Of a stretch of 64,000 nucleotides of DNA, positions 33,842 through 46,218 are shown piece after piece. The translations under genes and the position numbers were made by a program. The notes below the pieces were generated by a model, which saw only the letters and a list, made by a program, of their open reading frames with translations, did not search any database and had not been told where the DNA came from. Source of the DNA: Solen grandis (lineage: Eukaryota > Mollusca > Bivalvia > Adapedonta > Solenidae); the NCBI GenBank assembly GCA_021229015.1, contig CM037789.1, forward strand, positions 32,097,856 through 32,161,855, given 5' to 3'. How positions within the stretch are numbered: the stretch's first letter is position 1; each line of letters begins with the position of its first letter.

Positions 33842-35438
33842 CTTGAACAGTCCAGAATAAAGAAAAGAAAAGTTCAATTAAGAAATTTAGCAAGGTATAA
33901 GGCTTGATTTGTCTAATACTGGGTTACAGTTAAATAAAAAATCTATGCATGGTTAAGTTATTAGTTATGAATGAATCTTGCCCTAGCAGGGATTTGAACT
34001 CACAACCTTTGGGACCCGAATGACATGTACCATCAGTGGATCACAGTATGTTTCAATAAATTTTCCACGGGCCATTCATAGAACAGAAGGTACCTTGGAA
34101 CAATCTAGTGGTCAATTGCAAATGATGAATATAGACTTCAAGAACATAGTTGTCTGCCACTAATTCAATTGATTGGAATGCAGCCTGGCAGCTCCATCAT
34201 GTTTCGATAATGAGGTCATAATAACATAGGGCTGCAACAAGGGGGCACTGGCGTGATGGGTCTATAATGGTTCATTTGTTGGACTTAATTTGGACTAACC
34301 AGGTTCCCTGCCTGATCCTGTGCTGGTATTAATTGATACATCATGTTTGAGCTTGCAGAAGCAGGGAAACAGACAGTGCATGTTTGTATTGTTATGTTGT
34401 CTGCCAGCTGATGTAGAGGATTGGCCTGGTTTATTGGCATCATTTTTCAGCCTGACACAACATCCCACACACAAATAGGGAATGCTGATTGACGTCTACA
34501 ATAGAGTTCCTATCTTTAACCACTCCTACCCCTATATTTATAGGATTCTTCAAAAGTAAATGTCAATTGTGTGTGTGTGTGTGTATATATAGACAGAGAA
34601 AACATGGCTTACATATAGGATCTGACAGGAATTGATGTTTCATATCAAATTTTACTAAACTCATTCATGAAACTGTTATTATGCAAGCTTGGAGCACCCA
34701 GTAGGGGAGCTACATCAAAAAATGTCTCTTCCCCAAACTGCCTTATGCTCATGCATTAGCCCTAAATCTCCTGTAAGCTTATGGTTTAGAGTATTATAAT
34801 AGTTTGTCTGACTGGTCTGGTTTTACACTGTATTTATTCATGTTGAATATATTTATATTTTTCATTGATCAAATAAGTCAATATTAATTTGGAAGAGATG
34901 AAACTGGAGTCAGGTTTTTAAATTAGGGTCACCTGAAGTACGGGTTCTGACGGCCTCTGAAAGCAGCTGAGGAAGTGATAAATTATGTTAGCAGATCATA
35001 AAACTTTATCAGTGTCAACACTCACTTGTGGTTCAGCATTCTGAACTGATTCAGTTGGTGTGTCTAGCGTGTGAGAGATCCAGTAAGTCCTTGGTGTAAA
35101 ACCAGATAAGCTTGTCTGCCAAGCCTGGACAGAAGTATTTGAATGATGAAGCTCTCGCTAGTGAGTACTAAAAGCAGAACACCAGGGATGGCACTTAGAG
35201 CGGGAAGTCACAGGACCCAATTTTCTTCTCTTTTTTTATTTTTTTTTATTTTTTTGACTCTTTGACCCATCAAATTTTGACCATTTTCAGGTTTATATGT
35301 TTTAGGTTTGGTAATAATCAGACTAATACAGTATATGGAATTGCAAATCTACATAAACACAAATAAATCAAAAAATTTTATTGAATGTAAATCAAAATTC
35401 AATTGTTGATCTCTCCAAATTAATTTAATTGTAGAGTT
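33842..35438. other. Intron sequence, unassigned
   Basis: It contains a (GT)n run near 34568-34584 and a SINE-like reversed head near 33970-34050 (TTTGAACTCACAACC and CAGTGGATCACAG). Nothing else is supported. Confidence 0.4.
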
Positions 35439-36020
35439 CTTCAAATCAATTGTTGATATCAATTATTGAATGGATGAATATCAATAATTCAATTGTTGAT
35501 CTCAATTATTGACTGGATGAATATCATCAAAATTCAATTGTTGATATCAATTATTGAATGGATGAATATCATTATAATTCAATTGTTGATATCAATTATT
35601 GAATGGATGAATATCATTATAATTCAATTGTTGATATCAATTATTGGATGGATGAATATCAATAATTCAATTTTTGATATCAATTATTGAATGGATGAAT
35701 ATCAATAATTCATTTGTTGATATCAATTATTGAATGGATGAATATCAATAATTCATTTGTTGATATCAATTATTGAATGGATGAATATCAATAATTCAAT
35801 TGTTGATATCAATTATTGAATGGATGAATATCAATAATTCATTTGTTGATATCAATTATTGAATGGATGAATATCAATAATTCAATTGTTGATATCAATT
35901 ATTGAATGGATGGATATCAATAATTCAATTGTTGATATCAATTATTGAATGGATGGATATCACTAATTCAATTGTTGATATCAATTATTGAATGGATGAA
36001 TATCAATAATTCAATTGTTA
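35439..36020. repeat. 43-45 bp AT-rich quasi-palindromic minisatellite, about 13 units
   Basis: Units contain AATTCAATTGTTGATATCAA then TTATTGAATGGATGAATATC. Each holds the palindromes CAATTG and GATATC and the inverted pair CAATAATT..AATTATTG, so each unit can fold on itself. The spacing is 43 bp in most units and 45 bp in two (AATATCATCAAAATTC and AATATCATTATAATTC variants). Decayed ATCAATAATTCA pieces continue to about 36360. Confidence 0.9.
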
Positions 36021-38363
36021 AGCTCTTCAAATCAGTGTTCATGATTTCGGTTTTCAGATATTATGATTTTTCCCTGATGTTACAAATATTTTGGCGGTAT
36101 AATATAATTGAAATCAATTACAGATATGTATTTATTTGATTCAATTGTACATATCATTTATTGAATTAAGAAATCTTTATTTCAGTTGTTGAGATCATTA
36201 ATTCAATTAATGATATCTATGTATACAAATGATTTAGAGATATCAATATAATTATAAAGTGAGATCAAGAATTGAATTGTTGATATCATTAATTCATTTT
36301 AAGATCTGTTCAATTTAGTAGATGATATCAATAATTCACTTGAAGATGTAGACCTCTTCAAATAGTTGTGTTTATATAAATGTAGATTTGGGCATTCCAT
36401 AACAATGAACAAGTTGTTTTTACTTCCTCAGTTGTTTCTAAGTTCTTGTTTTAAGTTTTAAAAGCACTTAAATCATTTTGATTCTCTGTTTTATATTTTT
36501 TAGGTCACAGTGTGCAAACTCAAAATAGATAATGAACTAGAATTCACTTCCAGGCTTCTGCCTAGCTAGGCACCTTATCTAAGAGACTTCAAAATAAATT
36601 AAATAAGGGGTGAGAGCAAAACTAGGTTAAGTGCATATATTTATATTAGCCCATGGCCTAGTTTTGCTCTCACCCCTGGATTAATTAAAAAAAAAAGATC
36701 TATATCCTTATAACTAGATATACTTCTATATAGTTTTATCAAACTTTCAACATGCCAGGCCATATGAAATTAAAAATGTTAGCAAGTTCAAAAAGTATTT
36801 TCTGAAGGAAAGAGATTGAAGGCAAGAACTTCTGTTTACGTAAAAACTTTATGGATTAATATCGATTCAGAAAAAAAAGAAAAAAAAAGAAAATAAACCT
36901 TATGTTACTGTTAAGAAATTCACAGCTGGTATTAGCTGTTTGAATATCAAAATGCATGAAATGTTTGAAATTTTGATTATTCAAGAGAAAACAAATCCTA
37001 TTGCGTTATTGTTGCTGAAGAAGCGTGAAAAAGAGATCTATATGGTATTTGAAACTTTGTATTAAAGAACGCTTTCTGAATATACAAGTTATTGAGGTTT
37101 AGTTGAAATGAGTAGTAAACAACCTATACATACAAGCTTGACTGAGTTACAACAAATGAACATCTGGCAGTGAGGTCATAGTGTGCAAACTGCGTAAGAA
37201 TTGGTAATGCATGATCAAACATCTGTTTAACCCATGAATTATACATGCAAGAGCACGTGTTCACCAATGAGTGTGCTCATTTTGAAATTTTCAAGGTCTG
37301 ATTCCTGATTTGAATTAATTGATATGAAAGATAAAACTGCGATTATAAGAAGTTGGATTCAAGCAGTTTTGCATTTTTTTTTTTTAACAATAAGAAGATG
37401 GGAGAGGGAGACAACACATTGGGGTTACTTGATCTGTTAATTCTTTCTTTATCTTATGTTTTTATGCCTAGCCAACAGCATTTGTTTGTTTGTTAAACAA
37501 TTGTCTGTCCATCACCCCCCAGGTTTACCTTTGCGTTTAAGCTTTTTTTCTATGACGATGACTTCATATCCTAATGAAACTTAATACACATGTACATCAT
37601 GATATGAACTATTAGGTATTTATAAAAAAAAATTGGCAGCAGGGCATCAGTGCCTCAGATACAATTTCTTCTTTTTTTTTTCTTTTTTTGAGGGGAGATG
37701 GCAGAAGAAGGCATACCGGTAGCTCTTTCTTGAAAAAATGAAAAAATTTTAAACATGAAATAAGATGTATGGCTTACATGCACCCAATTTATAAAACTCA
37801 AATAGGATGTTACTTGACCTTGAGAACATTCAGCTATAGGATATTCCATGTATGATAAATCTAGTTCTGTTATTGAACAATTTTCTCTTGGATTTGAGAT
37901 ATAGTTCAAGCTAATCATATGAGCCCTTAATCTCGGGATATTATTCATCCATTTTAGACACTTAGGCTTTTATTCCCCCCTTCCTGTGAGACGTAATCCG
38001 ATAAACCCAATACGTACATTGGTGTTAGGTTTACACAATCTCTAGGGTTTCTGCAGACACTTGCCCTTTACTTAGTTGTCTCCTAGACGTTTCCGCGTGC
38101 CTCTTTGGAGGACATAAAGATGTCACCAGCTGTATTTCATTTAGCGACATAGATATATTGACAGTCGAGGTGTAGATCTTACTCTTGTCCCACCGATACC
38201 GTGTTATTCTGGTCACATGATTTAAGTATCGCTTAGATCAAATATAAAGGATTTATTTAGGCCGATACTGACACTTGACCTGGTTTTGATTTGCCTCCAA
38301 TCATTATCTAAGTATGATTGTTCTCCACCTGCAAAACTTACTTGTATCTAGACTATACTCAGT
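36021..38363. other. Intron sequence, unassigned, with a CpG-containing patch
   Basis: Between about 37980 and 38240 the sequence holds clearly more CpG than its surroundings (GACGTAATCCG, AGACGTTTCCGCGTGCC, CAGTCGAGG, CACCGATACCGTG). An inverted pair near 36600-36680 (GGGTGAGAGCAAAACTAGG and CCTAGTTTTGCTCTCACCCC) forms a ~20 bp stem with a ~40 nt loop. No gene is supported. Confidence 0.4.
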
Positions 38364-38522
38364 GCTGTAAAAATTCCACTTGCTCTCTTGTCATAGCGAG
38401 TAAACATTAGTGCAGGGTGTGGGAAGAACAAGAACATAAATTTCTTCATATTTTTCTTTGATTTTTCTAAGTATGTCTCAGTTATGGGAAGGACATGAGA
38501 AGGTTTTAGGAATTTTTACACC
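38364..38522 (-). mobile_element. Short DNA transposon family E, copy 1
   Basis: The ends are GCTGTAAAAATTCC and GGAATTTTTACACC, imperfect inverses. The interior has CTTGCTCTCTTGTCATAGCG and AAATTTCTTCATATTTTTC. It is in the opposite orientation to copies 2 and 4. Confidence 0.6.
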
Positions 38523-38582
38523 AGATTAGATGTGGTAGGAATATTTGCATTCTTTTTGAGTTCCCTCCACTAACTTTTAAAG

Positions 38583-38986
38583 TTAACCCTTTACTCCATG
38601 AATATTCATGCATATGACCCTTTACCCCATGAATATTCATGCATATGACCCTTTACTCCATGAATATTCATGCATATGACCCTTTACCCAATGAATATTC
38701 ATGCATATGACCCTTTACTCCATGAATATTCATGCATATGACCCTTTATCCCATGAATGTTCATGCATATGAAATGTATGACCTGATGAATATTAACTTA
38801 CAGAACTGAAAAGGATACATATTAAACAAGGAATTTTTCTTTGCCATGCAGTCTATAGAATCTGCTACATTATTGTATGAGCAAACAGAGGAAACTTTGA
38901 TGATGGAAACGGCTCCTGGAAAGACCTGTCTGAGCTTGGACTGCAGTGATTGCCAATACATCAAAATCTATCTTTATGAGGTAATG
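38583..38986 (+). mobile_element. TTAA-type MITE family B with 31 bp sextuplication of its end
   Basis: It begins at TTAA (38583-38586). The first 31 bp of the element (CCCTTTACTCCATGAATATT then CATGCATATGA) are repeated six times in tandem (38587-38771, unit starts every 31 bp). The normal family B body follows: TGCAGTCTATAGAATCTGC, ATGAGCAAACAGAGG, and TTATGAGGTAA near the right end. Confidence 0.75.
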
Positions 38987-39939
38987 TTTAGGGTTTGGTA
39001 TATCGTGAAATTATCATTGTCACTAGAATGGAAACAAATCAGCTTCAAATCTAGCTGAAAGGCAGATCAGGTTTTTACTGATCCCCAGTGGCTCGTTCTT
39101 TTGTGCTTCCAAACATTTTCCGACTGAGAAATTCTGATCTGGCTTTTGTTTGAACCAGGTGTTTGGGAGTTAGAGGAGTAATAAAAAACAAACTATTTGA
39201 TGAACAATTTTTCTGGTTGGGTCTCTGTTGACATGGGTTACTTATGATACATGCACTGGTTCCTAATCTCATATTTTCTGCTTAATGGTTCCCTGCTCTA
39301 TCATATCTAATTAACTCATCAGTGTATTTTAGTTGAAGTGACAGGAAACAAACCAGTATGTAAAATGACTAAGGATCTGGTTACCAGCTCCACTGCAGTT
39401 TACGGTGTCTGGTTTCCATCTCAGGTACATTGTATAATATTTACATACCTTCCGGTCTGAAACTGAATTTTAAGATTAAAAGTTTTTAAATGTATGGTTG
39501 TTGCTTTTTGATTGGACCAGAGAGCTCAAGTTTCCTGTTCAGCACCCAATGGTTCATCATATATATGTGTAATAAAATGTACACGGACAATGAGATAGAA
39601 TAGGAAAGGAAACATTTTCATTTCCTCTGTATAACTTTTAATGTATTTTTCACTTTATCATTATAATTCGAAGAACGTTATATCCCAGATGTAGTCTTAT
39701 TTCTAAAAGGATGTAACTTGTAATGATTATTTTGTATTCAATGCATTTGAAAACCATATTTTTGGTTTGTTTTAGTTTCTGATTTGCTTCTATTAGTAAA
39801 AGGTTCGCTTGAAATCAAAATTGCTTTCAGTGATGTTATAGCAACAGTCATTTGCAATTGTTGAGTCTTTTTTGTTCATGATGTATTTCCATAATCTCCT
39901 TGTTCATTATTATATTATATACTTCTCCTTACCAATGCA

Positions 39940-40116
39940 GGGGTGTAAAATATTTAAATTCCTAAAATTATCACTTGCCATTCCTGGCACTTCTCAAGTT
40001 TGAGATAGTATAATCAAGAAAAACACAACCAAAAAAAAGTTCTGGTTGTTTTACTCTCCCAGCACAATGATTCACTCATCGTGTCCAGCGAGTGGGCCTG
40101 TGGAATTTTACACCCC
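39940..40116 (+). mobile_element. Short DNA transposon family E, copy 2
   Basis: A 177 bp element with ends GGGGTGTAAAATATTTAAAT and GGAATTTTACACCCC. The interior has TATCACTTGCCATTCC and CAGCGAGTGGGCC. It is the clearest copy of the family, which also occurs at 38364, 42884 and 46219. Target duplications are not clear. Confidence 0.7.
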
Positions 40117-40559
40117 AGCATGTGTATGATCTGAACCCATGACCTTTCCAACAGTAAGGATAAGTATTTGTCAAAATATAGAATCAATGTAATATTATAC
40201 CAAGCATCACCGTGGGAATGCTTTAGTTGCATAGTTTGACATTTAAGTTTCATATAATTTTGATGATGCTCATAATGCAGTATCAATATTTTTGCTCCTT
40301 TGCTCCAATAATAGGTCTCCTAAATGTTCTGGAACCATATTGATTAATGGGGTGGGGGAAATGTGCATTGTGTCAACGTTATATGTTTGGCATTTGAAGT
40401 CAGTTATAAAAGGCCAGGATTATGTAGAAGAAGTACCATATTCCCCCTTGTTGATGCTAGATAGCTAATTGACATGCCTGCACTAGTTTGCGGTGTTTTG
40501 AGAATTTCCAAAAGTTTTCATGTATCATTATTCCCCCACCCCATTACTTGCATCATGCA

Positions 40560-40790
40560 CCTGTCACTGTAAAAAAGGATGTAGGGTATATACAGCAATG
40601 TAAAAAAGGGTAAAACAGCACTATGAAAATGTTATACATGGCACTTTTAAAAGGGTATATACGGCACTTAAGAAGGTAACATATGCACTTTAAAGGGTAT
40701 ATAGGACACTAAAAAAGGTATATGCAGCACTATAAATAGGGTATAATGGGTATATATATATGGCACAGTAAAAAGGGTATATACGGTATG
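40560..40790. repeat. Degenerate ~25-30 bp tandem repeat
   Basis: About eight imperfect units of the type AAAAGGGTATATACGGCACT. Variable spacing indicates an old array. Confidence 0.7.
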
Positions 40791-41363
40791 TCCTCCCTTT
40801 CTTGTCCTTGGTGTATGCTCTGTGTCTGGAATTGGTTCTAATTGGTCCCAGTCTGGGGACTGTAACGACATTAGGACCACACCAGTCTGTGTCTCAAATT
40901 TGATAATGCTGTTATAACATATGGACAGGACATTTTACAATGGTCTGTGGGGAAATAGGCAAAGTTTATTGTTAATGAATGTAATCTAATCAGAAGGGTT
41001 TCAGATAATGGACAGGGTGTTCTGTGCAGGCTACAAATAGGGAAGGGATGGTAAGCTTGATTGTTGCTATTGTTTTCTTGTGAAACTACAGTATATCTGG
41101 GACCATTCACAGGTGCCTTTCCTTCAGTTCAATCAGTTTGCCTTAAATTGGCTATTTACCTCGGGATTCTTCATTCCCCGTTATGATATGACATTCTCTT
41201 TCTCAAAATATCATTATAATTATTAGACAGGGGAAACATCCAAGTGTATTGTATTGTAATGTAAATTGCTAGACCTATATTGCAATATGTATTGGAAGCA
41301 GCCTGAACAATATACACAGCCCTTATATAGTTAGATTTTCAACTCCGCATTTCAGATTACTTT

Positions 41364-41605
41364 TTAACCCTTTCCCTCATATAGACTCATTTTGACGCAC
41401 TCAGTAGGTACCACATAAAGCCTGATCTGCTGAAAACCACAGTTAAACCTTACCAAATTTAATTATAAAGTCCTCATTTCCAGACCACTGAGGAGCAGCG
41501 AACAGCATAAAACCTGATCAGCCTGCGAGTTACTCACAGGCTGATCTGGTTTTATGTTGTTCGCATAGGTCTTTTCATGGTTTCCTCTATGAGGGAAAGG
41601 GTTAA
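41364..41605 (-). mobile_element. piggyBac-type MITE, family A copy 2
   Basis: TTAA lies at 41364 and 41602, with termini CCCTTTCCCTCATA and TATGAGGGAAAGGG (the right one reads CTATGAGGG). Reverse orientation relative to copy 1. The central hairpin is intact. Confidence 0.85.
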
Positions 41606-41749
41606 TTTAAAGGTTCTCATTGTCAATTTTTGTTTCCGAATGTCTTTGGCATGAATGAAATATACAGTGGAGTCAATTAAAATATTGATAATTTCAAAAA
41701 AATGAACTACATCAGCCTAAATCTAGATAGTTTCAGTAAAAACAAAACC

Positions 41750-42300
41750 ATGAATGAAGCAAAAAATCAAAGCGTTATTTTTATGCACCATTTTTTTTAC
41801 GATAACATGCAAACATTACAAAAATGAACAACATATTAGGTCAGAGCAATGCTTCGATCAAGACTATTGTGTTTCTGTTTGGGATAAAGGGAGTATTATT
41901 GTACAAATCGGATCAAAGCCGATTTTCTCCAGTCCGTCTAGGGGCAACTTGTTCAGGTCTTATTCAGGTAAACCTCGTCTAGCAGAAAAACTCTTATGCT
42001 CTTTTGTGCGTAGAACCATTCAAGGTGTTACACCATATGCGCGGCACTTACGATCGTTGATCATTAAAGGGGACTGTGTTTAGATAGGCGACATTAGGAC
42101 TGTACTTCAACTTGTTCACAATACCATATTAAGAGATCGTAGTATCAATACAGTGAAAAAGCTCGCTGTTGGCACCATGCTTTCAATGTATGGGGGTATA
42201 CCGTTATCAGTCAAATGATCAATGTCAGTTTGGCAAATGAACACATAATACAGTGTGACCTCGTTATCCGCGGCAAACTTGACATGGGGCTTTCATTGAA
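41750..42300 (+). other. CpG-containing unassigned segment with a 109-codon frame
   Basis: An open frame runs from 41754 to a TAG at 42083. Its second half (GNLFRSYSGKPRLAEKLLCS then FVRRTIQGVTPYARHLRSL) is protein-like, but I recognise no family. CpG is more frequent than in flanking intron. At 42251 TACAGTGTGACCTCGTTATC resembles the end of a pogo/Tigger-type element, but no inverted partner was found. The segment may be a transposon remnant. Confidence 0.3.
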
Positions 42301-42883
42301 TTTCAAGTGACAAGCCATGTAAGGGGTAGGGTTGCTTTAATTGGTGGATATAATGTAGGTTTTGATGGCAGTAATCTTTGGGGGAAAAAATTATATCTGT
42401 TCAGAGTCAATTGTTGCCTTGACCGGGAGATGATTATCTGAAAGAAAAGGAGATATAGGTATAAGGACTGTTTAATTGCGCACAGCAAATTTACCGGTAC
42501 ATCAAAGTATGGGTCTTGTAATAAAATACAATTTTAAGCAAACTACTCATTTCTTAAAGTATATTTACAATGGGTAAATAGAAAGCACTGGGGTTTTTCA
42601 ACAAAAATTATCTGTCTATCATTTGCTGCTACTTCAATTTTATATCTGTGGAAGTATCAATTTACCTTAATAATTAGCCTGAGCTATACGTGTGAGTAAA
42701 GTATATACTTACTAAATGACACCTGGATTTGTCCTTCATTTTAAGGATGGTCAATAAATCTCTACTCAGATTAATTTGGGGGGGGGGGGGATGTCAAACC
42801 TACTGTAAAATAAAACTTGTGATTTTAACTAGACTAAATGTTAGAATGAATGTTATTACTTATATGATTTTATACATTTTTAT

Positions 42884-43014
42884 AGGAGTGTAAACACTTG
42901 AGTGCGAGGCGAGTGAAAAATCAAAACATTTCTTGTATTTTCCTTGATTTTGCTATCTCAAATTTGGGGAGTGCAAGGAAGGTTGAGTGATAATATTAGG
43001 AATTGTACACCCCT
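42884..43014 (-). mobile_element. Short DNA transposon family E, copy 3
   Basis: The ends are AGGAGTGTAAACA and TTGTACACCCCT. The interior has GAGTGCGAGGCGAGTG and CAAAACATTTCTTG. Opposite orientation to copy 2. Confidence 0.65.
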
Positions 43015-44970
43015 GATATTTTTGAAGATTGCAAATCAACTGAGACTTTACAGATGTAGATTTAAACACTTCCAGTCAAGTCTGTGTATGTAAATTTGTC
43101 TTTAATAGGTCTGCACCATAAAATATAATGATTATGAGAGAATTTTCGGTGGGGTGCTTGCTTGTGATCATCCCCAGTTCTTTACTAATCTTGAAAAAAT
43201 GTAATTGATGCCAAACCTATCTTACAATGAGGCACTTCTGAAAGGAGTTTACCTAGACAGTAGATTTTCCAAGAACTATAGAAGACCTGAAGGGCCTTAA
43301 TTACAATGGAATCCTGCCGTGTCAGTTCTCACTCTAGAGTGTCAGCTGGCAGTATAGTATGTCAGCTTAAACAGTTTGGAAGATTCTGCATTTTGTCAGA
43401 GTCCATTAGAACCGATTGTGTTTTGTTTTGATAATAGTCAGTCTATTAATTGTTGTGTCTAACATGGCCGAGATAAATGGATTTTCATGTTAAGAACCCG
43501 GAGAGAAAGAAACCCGCCCAACAAAAATTGAGATACAGTCTGCATATTGTTTCTTTGGAGCTTTTTCCAGGGCCAAGTTCAATACAGCTGTAAGTCACGT
43601 GGTCTATTTGTTTTCATGGGTTTCATTTGCAGTGTGATAAATTTGATGATATTGATGCCATGTGTCAGTTTCCTCCCAAAGAGGGTTATTAGATTAAATC
43701 TTTTTGTATGAAAGGTGACCAGAGGCTAGAATGATCTTAAAAAAAACCACCTCAGCACACTTTCTCGACTTTACCAGTACCAAAGAGAACATGTAACTAC
43801 ATTAAGCTAAATGTATCTCTATAATTTCAGTAAAAGGCGGCAATTTTCAGATCTTGATGAAATTATATTACCATTTGTCCACAGAGTGTTCACTGATATA
43901 ACTGCAAGTGTAGATATTCACTAAATCCGCAATGTTGACGGTCAGGACTGCCGGGAATTAATATTTCTTCCATTGAAAGCCAGAGGGGCTTGTCAGCTTA
44001 TATAAAAATGAGACTGATAAGCCCTTCTTGCTTTCAGTGGACAAATTTTATTTTGTCATTCTGTTGATTTTCCAGGCTCTTAAGTTAAGAAGCCGACCAA
44101 CCAGTAAATAGATATGGGAAACTACATTTCTTGCACACTCAAGTGTTGTTCTGTAGGAAATAAGGACTAAAATAAATGTGGTACAGTAACATTTAAAGGC
44201 AGAGATTGGCTGTCACCTCAGGTATGCAGGAGCCAGTTCTGTAGACAATTACATTAGATTCAGGTCTGAGGGCAAGGTCTTAAAAGTGGCTGATGGAAAC
44301 ATTTCTCTGTTTTGGGATTGGAGGGACCTGCTGCTCAGATCCTTAATTGGATGTCAATTTAAGCTTCCATTTGTTGTTCCTATCTGCATTGTAATAATCT
44401 TCCAGAGAAAATCATTTTACTTTCTTTTCTTTTTTTTGGCTTCTTTTTCTCTATTTTCTCTCATGTCAGCAGTTTGTTCACTTGTAATTTTTCAAAGTTT
44501 ATCTCTCTTGTTGACAACAAAGTAATATAATTATATCAAGATAATTGTGTCAGTCATTTCCCTATTGAGTTAGAGATTGTCTGCTTTGTTGGAAACATAG
44601 AACTTATTTTCAAGAAATATTTTTTTCAATTATGTTGTTAAAAACATCTTTTTTTAGCTAAAATGTTCCAATAAAAAAGGTTACGTAAAATGTTTTGAAA
44701 TGAAGGAAATATTAAGCTCAAGTTTATTCTTGTAAATTTGACAGCAAACTGTAAAATTTTACATTAGACATGTGAATTTTAACTGTCTCATGGTGACGTT
44801 CAATACTATAAATACTCATTAAATTTGCTGTATAAAACCCAGTGTTCAGAATACACTTTGCATATTTTTTACTTGACATTATTTAAATGATTCAGACTTT
44901 ATCAAGTCTTTTGTAGGGAAAAGATATTAAAGTTTTTATTTGCCATTCTTTCATGAATATAAAAAAATAT
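43015..44970. other. Intron sequence, unassigned
   Basis: No repeat family recognised. A CTTTTTCCAG near 43571 and GTAAGT at 43592 bracket only 19 nt, too short to call an exon. Confidence 0.4.
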
Positions 44971-44974
44971 ATAG

Positions 44975-45135
44975 GAACCAAAGGTTTTGGGTTCAAACCA
45001 TGTTTGGGTCAAGGATTTTTCATGACCTTCCCAGGCACAAAGTACTGGTTGAACTCTAGTGCAACCATTGAGTGGGATTAGTATAAATTGTAAGAACTTT
45101 TTTCCCCGATAGACGTAAAACAAACAAGTTTGAAC
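44975..45135 (+). mobile_element. tRNA-SINE family C, 5'-truncated
   Basis: It begins near box B (TTGGGTTCAAACCATG), followed by TTTTTCATGACCTTCCCAGG, AAAGTACTGGTTGAAC and an AAACAAACAAGTTTGAA tail. The box A half is missing. Confidence 0.7.
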
Positions 45136-45307
45136 TAATTAAAATAGGAGGAAAATTAAACAATATTTGAAAAAAATACTTTGTTTTTTGTAGCTGTTTT
45201 TTTAACCTTTTGCTGCATATTTCCCTGGTTGGAACTCAATTATCTGACTTACCCAAAAATACTGAGAAGGTAGTTTCATTTAAAGTAAATTTAGAGAGAA
45301 CTTCCAG

Positions 45308-45424
45308 CCATTATTGTATCCCAGCTTCAAAGAAGTGGGAGCTGATTACGAAATATGCGCAACATGTCCCACTACGTCCCACACTTTCAAGGCAATGCTG
45401 GATATGTGGGTTGGTGTGCCGGAG
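45308..45424 (+). other. Exon-like open segment (phase 0 to 0), doubtful
   Basis: It lies between AACTTCCAG and a GTAGGG donor: 117 nt, 39 codons, open throughout. The peptide contains YPSFKEVGADYEICATCPTT then SHTFKAMLDMWVGVPE, which looks like real protein, and the sequence is richer in GC than the intron around it. The acceptor has no pyrimidine tract. A second frame is also open. A MITE inserted 10 bp downstream (45435). It may be a fossil coding fragment. Confidence 0.2.
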
Positions 45425-45434
45425 GTAGGGTTAT

Positions 45435-45674
45435 TTAACCCTTTCCCTCATGGAGGAAACCATGAAAAGACCTATGCGAACAGCATAAAACCAGATCAGC
45501 CTGCGAGTAACTTGCAGGCTGATCAGGTTTTATGCTGTTCACTGCTCCTCAGTGGTCTGGTAATGAGGATTTTACAATTAAATTTGGTAAGGTTTAACTG
45601 TGGTTTTCTGCAGATCAGGCTTTATGTGGTACCTTGAGTGCGTCAAAATGAGTCTATATGAGGGAAAGGGTTAA
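45435..45674 (+). mobile_element. piggyBac-type MITE, family A copy 3
   Basis: TTAA at 45435 and 45671, same orientation as copy 1, hairpin intact. It lies 3.8 kb from copy 2, which is inverted relative to it. Confidence 0.85.
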
Positions 45675-46218
45675 AGCCTTTAGTGATTAAGTTTTCTTTT
45701 TTTTTTCTTTTTTCTTTTTTTTTTTCATAATTCCTCATGTAAAATTTTTAGTAAATGCTTTTTTTCTACAAAACTTGAAGACTAACCAGTGATTTTTTTC
45801 CTTGAATTGTGAAATATAGTGTTGTTGTTTCTCAATCTGCTGTTACTGTGAGGAGAAAATGTTGGTTATGACAGAATACCTTGCTATTTTTCTGCAAAAT
45901 GGTGGGAAATGGTTTATATTTTCAGAAACTGAAATTTTGTTGGAGAGAGGAACCTTTGAAATTAATTCAGCTGAGTAGGAATGACTTGAACCATGCCTCT
46001 ATCAAAAATACATCTTTGAATTGTGAATCAATTTGGGTCCCTTCTAAATTGTGAATGGGTCCTTTTATGAGGAGTACCGGTTATAGAAGGAAAAAAATTG
46101 CTGCTTACCAAGGCTATGATAGTAAAGAAGGCCAAGTAGTAATTTAAGTTTCTGGCCAAATTCCAACTAAATTTATTATCTTGAAACCCCTCTAGCTTTG
46201 GGTCTTTGTCCCTGTTTA

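Noticed and set aside
42251..42280. pogo/Tigger-type terminal repeat
   Set aside because: One end only; no inverted partner was found in the neighbourhood, so no element can be defined.
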